DNA of 64,000 bases from Maricaulis sp965228215 (GTDB lineage Bacteria > Pseudomonadota > Alphaproteobacteria > Caulobacterales > Maricaulaceae), in the NCBI GenBank assembly GCA_965228215.1, contig OZ245800.1, positions 2,170,001 to 2,234,000 on the forward strand. The letters are read 5' to 3'. Under the pieces are notes generated by a model. It made no database searches. It was not told the origin of the DNA and saw only the letters and a list, made by a program, of their open reading frames with translations. The translations under genes and the position numbers were made by a program. Shown here piece after piece: positions 59,754-64,000 of the stretch (its first letter is position 1; each line of letters begins with the position of its first letter).

Positions 59754-60425
59754 ATGCGCACTTTTGCACGTGTGTTCGTCGCTATATGCGCTTGCAGCAT
59801 GGCTGCAGCCTGCGCCAGCGCGCCCATCTCCATGACAGGCAATTCCCTGGTCAGTATTGGCAGCACGCCCGAAACCAGCCGCTGGCAGGCGGCTCTCCAT
59901 TCAGCCTCCGATCGTCTCGCCGATACGTTTGTATCGCGGGGCTGGAGCTCGGCTTCCAACGCGATGGGATCGGCCCGCCGCTGGGTCGGACGCCTGGCCG
60001 GTCGCGAGGACGAGGAACAGGTGCCGGCCGATCCGGTTGAGACCTATCTGACCATGCATACCGACGAGACGGTTCCGCCCGAGCAGCACATGCAGCACGT
60101 GCGTGCCGATCTGGAAGAAGCCATCGCGCTGTCACGTGATGTCGATTTCGCCGCCCGGGAATTGATCCTGTCCGGCAATAATTATTCTCGCAGTTCGCTG
60201 GCGCGCGATATCGAGACCGTCGAAGCCGCCATCGGCCATACGCGCCAGGCGCTGACCGTGTTCGATGTGGCGATCGAAGAATTGTCCGATGATCTCGACG
60301 AGCAGCAGATTGCGCTGCTGCGCGAACGCCATGCCGAGCTCGATGCCCGTTCCTCCCAGCTGAGCGACCGCGCCGACGACATCGCCGACATGCGCTGGGA
60401 CGAACGTTTCCTGCTGCACGGATGA
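59754..60425 (+). CDS. lipoprotein of unknown function
   Basis: From ATG 59754 the product has 223 residues with a lipoprotein signal (RTFARVFVAICACSMAAAC, Cys20). The mature part is helical and charged, with a probable coiled-coil from residue about 155 to 215 (VFDVAIEELSDDLDEQQIAL, RERHAELDARSSQLSDRADD). I do not recognise the family. Its end overlaps the methyltransferase gene start by four bases. Confidence 0.75.
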   Translation: MRTFARVFVAICACSMAAACASAPISMTGNSLVSIGSTPETSRWQAALHSASDRLADTFVSRGWSSASNAMGSARRWVGRLAGREDEEQVPADPVETYLTMHTDETVPPEQHMQHVRADLEEAIALSRDVDFAARELILSGNNYSRSSLARDIETVEAAIGHTRQALTVFDVAIEELSDDLDEQQIALLRERHAELDARSSQLSDRADDIADMRWDERFLLHG

Positions 60426-61027
60426 TCTCTCCAGACAGTGTCAAAGGCTTCCTTCATCCCGAGGAGGGTGAAGCGCTTGCGGGGCTTGCCCGTGAGGCTG
60501 TCCGCCTGGGCCCGGTGCTGGAGATCGGCACATATTGCGGCAAGTCGGCACTCTATCTCGGCCCGGCGGTCCGCGAGGGCGGGGGTGTTCTCTACACGCT
60601 CGATCACCATCGCGGGTCCGAGGAGCATCAGCCGGGCGAGGAGTATCACGATCCGGATCTGTTCGACGCTGAGCTGAATGCAGTCGAGACCCTGCCGAGC
60701 CTGCGCCGGACCCTCTTCCGCGCCGGACTGGAAGACGTGGTGATCCCAGTGGTGGGAAAGTCCGCCACGATCGCCGCGAACTGGTCCACGCCGCTGGGCA
60801 TGGTGTTCATCGATGGCGGTCATTCCATGGAGGCGGCGCTCGCCGACTACCAGGGCTGGGCGAGTCGGGTGGTGGCTGGTGGCATTCTGGCCATCCATGA
60901 TGTGTTTCCCGACCCCGCCGATGGCGGCCGGCCGCCCTACGAGATCTGGAAACTCGCGGCTGCCTCGGGTCTGTTCGAACCGGTCAGGCGTGTAGAGACG
61001 CTGGAAATCCTGCGTCGCCTGCCCTGA
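60422..61027 (+). CDS. class I SAM-dependent methyltransferase
   Basis: A 201-residue protein with the SAM-binding motif VLEIGTYCGKSALYL, a second motif LYTLDHHRG and the strand VFIDGGHSMEAALADYQGWA typical of the methyltransf_24 group. Substrate unknown. It is coupled to the lipoprotein gene and overlaps the convergent toroid-protein gene by 44 bases. Confidence 0.88.
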   Translation: MISPDSVKGFLHPEEGEALAGLAREAVRLGPVLEIGTYCGKSALYLGPAVREGGGVLYTLDHHRGSEEHQPGEEYHDPDLFDAELNAVETLPSLRRTLFRAGLEDVVIPVVGKSATIAANWSTPLGMVFIDGGHSMEAALADYQGWASRVVAGGILAIHDVFPDPADGGRPPYEIWKLAAASGLFEPVRRVETLEILRRLP

Positions 61028-62081
61028 CATCCCGTTCGGGAACAAAATTCCGCACCAGCAGGCGCGATCCCGGGCTCAGCCCGTCCAGGGCGTCGGCGGC
61101 GAGGACGAGCGCACCCGCGGTCCAGCTCGGACGTTCATAGGGCCAGACGACGTTTTCCTCGAACTGCCACCCCATCCAGTAACCGCCCTCGTCGGCCGCC
61201 AGGGGTGACAGGCCGGTGAGAAGATCCCGAGCCTGGTTCTGCTTGCCGGCCGCGAGACAGGCCAGGGCGAGCTCGGCCGTCTCCGCCGCCGTCACCCAGG
61301 GCTCGTCGGCGACGCACCGGCAGCCGAGACCGGCTTCTACGAATTCATTCCAGCGGGCGTAGAGCCGGGCGCGCCCCGCCTCGGGGGACAGCACCCCCGC
61401 AAGCACCGGATAATACCAGTCCATCGCATAGCGGCGGCGGTCGATTCCGGTGCGGTCGAAACGGGCATCATTCTCGCGCAGGCAGGCGCCGAGCGCGCGA
61501 CGGGCCGACACCCAGTCCTCATCCGGCTTGTCCAGCAGGCGAGCGCCGAGAATGGCGCATTCCAGCGCCTTGTAGAGACTGGCATTGCCGGCGCGCAGCG
61601 AGTCCATCGCCAGCATGTCCTCGCCGTGATCCGCCAGTTTCCACACGATGTCGCCGTGCGGTGTCTGGTGGGCGAGGACGAAAGCCATCGCAGACTCGAT
61701 CATCGGCCAGTAACGCGGCAGGCGTTCCAGCCGGCGCAGGGCCAGCAGGCTCCGCAATACGGTGACGGCGACATAACCGGTGAAGTTCGTGTCGCGTGCG
61801 GTTTCGGGCGTGCCCGGGACGAGGTGGCGATTATCGGCATCCAGCGGCACCGAAGCCCCCAGATCGCCGGTCCAGCTGCCATCGACATTCTGCCGGTCGA
61901 CAAGCGCATCGAGCGCTGCAAGACAGGCGGTCTCGCGGCCGGCGATTGCCAGACCCATCGCGCTCTCGCCGTGATTCCAGGCATCCCAAATGCCGGCCTC
62001 GATCCAGGGAATACTCCCGTCGGCGCGCTGCAGCGCCTCGACATGATCGGCACAGGCCCGGATGTCGACGATCTCGCTCAT
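60984..62081 (-). CDS. prenyltransferase-like alpha/alpha-toroid protein
   Basis: The 365-residue protein has repeated helix pairs with QRADGSIPW, RQNVDGSWTGD and HQTPHGDIVWK, and the late YWMGWQFEENVVWPYERPSW, like proteins annotated as prenyltransferase or squalene-cyclase-like. The catalytic DXDD of cyclases is not seen, so it is probably a different toroid enzyme. It is one of three consecutive minus-strand genes with a methyltransferase and a GT4 glycosyltransferase. Function unknown. Confidence 0.7.
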   Translation of the reverse strand: MSEIVDIRACADHVEALQRADGSIPWIEAGIWDAWNHGESAMGLAIAGRETACLAALDALVDRQNVDGSWTGDLGASVPLDADNRHLVPGTPETARDTNFTGYVAVTVLRSLLALRRLERLPRYWPMIESAMAFVLAHQTPHGDIVWKLADHGEDMLAMDSLRAGNASLYKALECAILGARLLDKPDEDWVSARRALGACLRENDARFDRTGIDRRRYAMDWYYPVLAGVLSPEAGRARLYARWNEFVEAGLGCRCVADEPWVTAAETAELALACLAAGKQNQARDLLTGLSPLAADEGGYWMGWQFEENVVWPYERPSWTAGALVLAADALDGLSPGSRLLVRNFVPERDVRAGDAGFPASLHA

Positions 62082-62801
62082 CTAGCCTGTCTTCCTGAAA
62101 TACATGACGATCGACTTGCCCATGACCGGATTGAGCATCCATTCCAGCGCCCGGGTCAGCCAGGGGCGTTGCAGGAGATCCCATTCCAGGAATTTCCGGT
62201 AGAGGCGCACGCGGCGGCTCTCATCCTTGCGGGACCAAAGGGCGCACTGGAGCCACCAATAGGGGCTGTGCAGGCTGTGGGCCCAGTGCCGCAGGAAACG
62301 CCGGAAACCCTGTTTTTCAACAGCCTGGCGCAATTGGCGGGATTTGAAGATCCGGACATGGCCGCCGGGCGTGTTGTGATACTCGGTCGACAGCGCCCAG
62401 CAGATCCGTTCAGGCCAGTAGCGCGGCACCGAAGCGATAAAGAGCCCGCCCGGTTTCAGGATGCGCGAGATCTCTTCGAGAACGGCATCGGGATCGGGCA
62501 CGTGTTCGAGCACTTCCGAACAGATGATCCGGTCAAAACTATCGTCGGGGAAGGGCAGTTTCGCGGCATCGCCGGCCAGGACCACCGCGCTGCGCTCGTC
62601 GGAGGCCGGTTCCGGCGGCGGCAGGTCGAAAAACCCGTCCAGGGCCGCTTTCACTTCGCCATGGGACAGGTCCAGCCCGACGACGTTGAGCGGGGTTTCA
62701 TGCCAGTAGAGGGCGTGCATGTGGCGCCCGCGCCCGCAGCCCAGATCCAGCACGCGCTGCCCGTCCTGCAGGTCGATGTCTTCAAGTCGGACGGTCAGCA
62801 T
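62082..62801 (-). CDS. class I SAM-dependent methyltransferase
   Basis: A 239-residue protein with motif I VLDLGCGRGRHMHAL, an acidic loop GLDLSHGEVKAAL, motif FDRIICSEVLEHVPDPDAVL and LKPGGLFIASVPRYWP, the methyltransf_11 pattern. It starts at the last base of the upstream GT4 gene stop and abuts the toroid gene. Probably acts on a lipid- or sugar-linked intermediate, by context. Confidence 0.92.
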   Translation of the reverse strand: MLTVRLEDIDLQDGQRVLDLGCGRGRHMHALYWHETPLNVVGLDLSHGEVKAALDGFFDLPPPEPASDERSAVVLAGDAAKLPFPDDSFDRIICSEVLEHVPDPDAVLEEISRILKPGGLFIASVPRYWPERICWALSTEYHNTPGGHVRIFKSRQLRQAVEKQGFRRFLRHWAHSLHSPYWWLQCALWSRKDESRRVRLYRKFLEWDLLQRPWLTRALEWMLNPVMGKSIVMYFRKTG

Positions 62802-64000
62802 CAGCCCGGCACTCCGCGTTCGGCGAGGGCCTCGGTGTAGAGGCGTGTGGCGGCCAGTGCATGGGCCGACCAGTTGAACTCCCGGCGCGCCCGTTCCGCG
62901 CCCTTGCGGCCCAGTTCCGTCGCCAGGTCGGGCTGATCGAGCAGGCGGGCAATATTCTGTCCCAGAGCCTCGCCATCGCCGGCTGGCGACACAAGGCCCG
63001 CATCGCCAACGACTTCGGGCAGGGCACCGCCGTCGGAGGATGCAACAGCGGCACCGCAGGCCATCGCCTCGGCGGCCGGGAAGCCGAAACCCTCGAACCG
63101 GGCCGGGCAGACCACGATATTGGCGCGGCGATAGAGGTTTGTGATCTCGTCCCGGCTGAGATCCGCGCTGGTCGTGACGCGGTCGGTCAGGCCCTTGGCG
63201 GCAATGGCGGCCTTGGCCGGGCCGTCGCGCAGGCGTCCGATAATGTGCAGGCGCGCCTCGGGGCGCGCGGCGGCGACGCGGGCGAGCGCATCGATCAATA
63301 CGTCCAGCCCCTTGATGGCAGCGTCGGCACTGGCGGTCGTCACCAGCAGGCCCGGTTCGCGCTTGATCTCCGGATCGGGATAAAAGGCGGCGTGGTCGAT
63401 GCCGTTGAAGGCGATGCGGACACGCTCGGGATCGGTGCCGTAATGCATTTCATGGCTGGTACGTGCCGCATCGGACACGGCGAGCATGCGCGTCATACGG
63501 CGCGAAGTGCGCGCCTGCATGTTCACGAAACGATACCAGCGCCGGGTCAGGAGTTTCTCCCACCACTTGCCCGGTGCCGCGAGCGCGTATTCGCGATCGA
63601 TGGCGATCGGATGGTGCAGCGTGGTGATGACGGGCAGTTTCCGGTCGATGCGCAGGAAAGGCGTCGCCAGGGTCTGGTTGTCGTGCAGCACGTCGAACCG
63701 CCCGGCATTGCGCTCGACGAAGTGTTCGAGCCGGCGCGCGAACGCGTAGAGCTCGCCGAAGGCACCTGAATTGTGGGCCAGCCATTCGGACAGGTCTGCC
63801 CACGAGGCCAGATGGCGCCAGCGCAGAGCAAGGAAGGCATTGTCCTCGGCAAACAGGTCCAGCGACGGCAATTCCACCAGTTCGATACCGTCATCCAGCA
63901 CCGGATAGGGCGGTCCGGAGACCACCGTCACCTCGTGGCCGAGATCGCGCAGACCCCGTGTGAGCTCCCGGATATAGACTCCCTGGCCGCCGACATGGGG
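62801..64000 (-). CDS. GT4 family glycosyltransferase (5' end outside window)
   Basis: The frame is open to the window edge: upstream of the first GTG (63931) it encodes HVGGQGVYIRELTRGLRDLG, the usual N-terminal GT4 segment, so the gene continues beyond 64000. The rest has IAFNGIDHAAFYPD, LLVTTASADAAIKGLDVLID, RLHIIGRL and the donor-site motif FGFPAAEAMACGAAVASSDG. GT4 enzymes transfer sugars from nucleotide-sugars to lipids or polysaccharides. Leads a three-gene unit with the methyltransferase and the toroid protein. Confidence 0.93.
   Translation of the reverse strand, partial: PHVGGQGVYIRELTRGLRDLGHEVTVVSGPPYPVLDDGIELVELPSLDLFAEDNAFLALRWRHLASWADLSEWLAHNSGAFGELYAFARRLEHFVERNAGRFDVLHDNQTLATPFLRIDRKLPVITTLHHPIAIDREYALAAPGKWWEKLLTRRWYRFVNMQARTSRRMTRMLAVSDAARTSHEMHYGTDPERVRIAFNGIDHAAFYPDPEIKREPGLLVTTASADAAIKGLDVLIDALARVAAARPEARLHIIGRLRDGPAKAAIAAKGLTDRVTTSADLSRDEITNLYRRANIVVCPARFEGFGFPAAEAMACGAAVASSDGGALPEVVGDAGLVSPAGDGEALGQNIARLLDQPDLATELGRKGAERARREFNWSAHALAATRLYTEALAERGVPG

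Overview
The window is about 64 kb of GC-rich, densely packed bacterial chromosome. It looks like a stalked or marine alphaproteobacterium, most likely of the Maricaulales/Hyphomonadaceae-Caulobacterales group. The evidence is a circularly permuted (two-piece) tmRNA encoding the tag ANDNYAEEVALAA, an alpha-type SspB, families typical of Alphaproteobacteria (DUF2336, DUF1491, DUF6456, DUF5330, DUF2065), a DivJ/PleC-like histidine kinase, and the gene order hflK-hflC-degP-miaA-ilvC. The genus is an inference. No rRNA, tRNA, insertion sequence, prophage or CRISPR array was recognised.

Layout. 1-7.2 kb: a TonB energising system (large TtpC-like ExbB, ExbB, two ExbD, TonB, secreted TPR protein), followed by a second TPR protein and a second TonB, as if the TPR-TonB pair had been duplicated. 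7.3-11.5 kb: an S9 oligopeptidase lipoprotein with an MFS exporter, and a DoxX-like protein. 11.6-12.7 kb: a DUF2336 protein. 12.8-20.8 kb: a ten-gene Mrp/Mbh-type cation/proton antiporter operon with three large antiporter-like subunits, a separate MrpA C-terminal domain, and a MrpC carrying a long His/Asp-rich insert. 20.9-24.3 kb: a stand-alone DnaA domain-IV-like protein with a DUF6456 partner, SufE, a DUF5330 protein, a gene-poor stretch and a secreted unknown. 24.4-29.7 kb: a membrane histidine kinase preceded by repeated GTWAACGCC sites, two exported unknowns (one BcsB-like), DUF1491 and a small unknown. 29.7-34 kb: prfC, an MscS channel, a second DUF2336 protein and a PAN-like secreted protein.

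34-41.8 kb: a NaChBac/CavMr-type voltage-gated channel with filter TLEGWAS, a class A penicillin-binding protein, a YcgN-like protein, and a minus-strand unit of tmRNA, sspB, a thioesterase and an MFS transporter, then DUF3667 and VOC proteins. 42-44.2 kb: thyA, a MazG-like pyrophosphatase, an unknown and folA (thymidylate/folate synthesis). 44.3-50 kb: hflK-hflC-DUF2065-degP-miaA and a divergent ketol-acid reductoisomerase without ilvBN. 50.1-51.4 kb: a CII-like regulator and a TVP38 membrane protein. 51.6-57.2 kb: the rod-shape operon mreB-mreC-mreD-mrdA-rodA. 57.3-60.4 kb: an NSS-family symporter, proline iminopeptidase and a lipoprotein. 60.4-64 kb: methyltransferases, an alpha/alpha-toroid protein and a GT4 glycosyltransferase that runs off the window edge.

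The most distinctive items are the Mbh-ordered antiporter operon with its His/Asp-rich MrpC, the Gly-containing filter of the voltage-gated channel, the duplicated TPR-TonB pair, and the close linkage of tmRNA with the adaptor for its own tag. All function calls rest on motif recognition by eye; no database search was possible.
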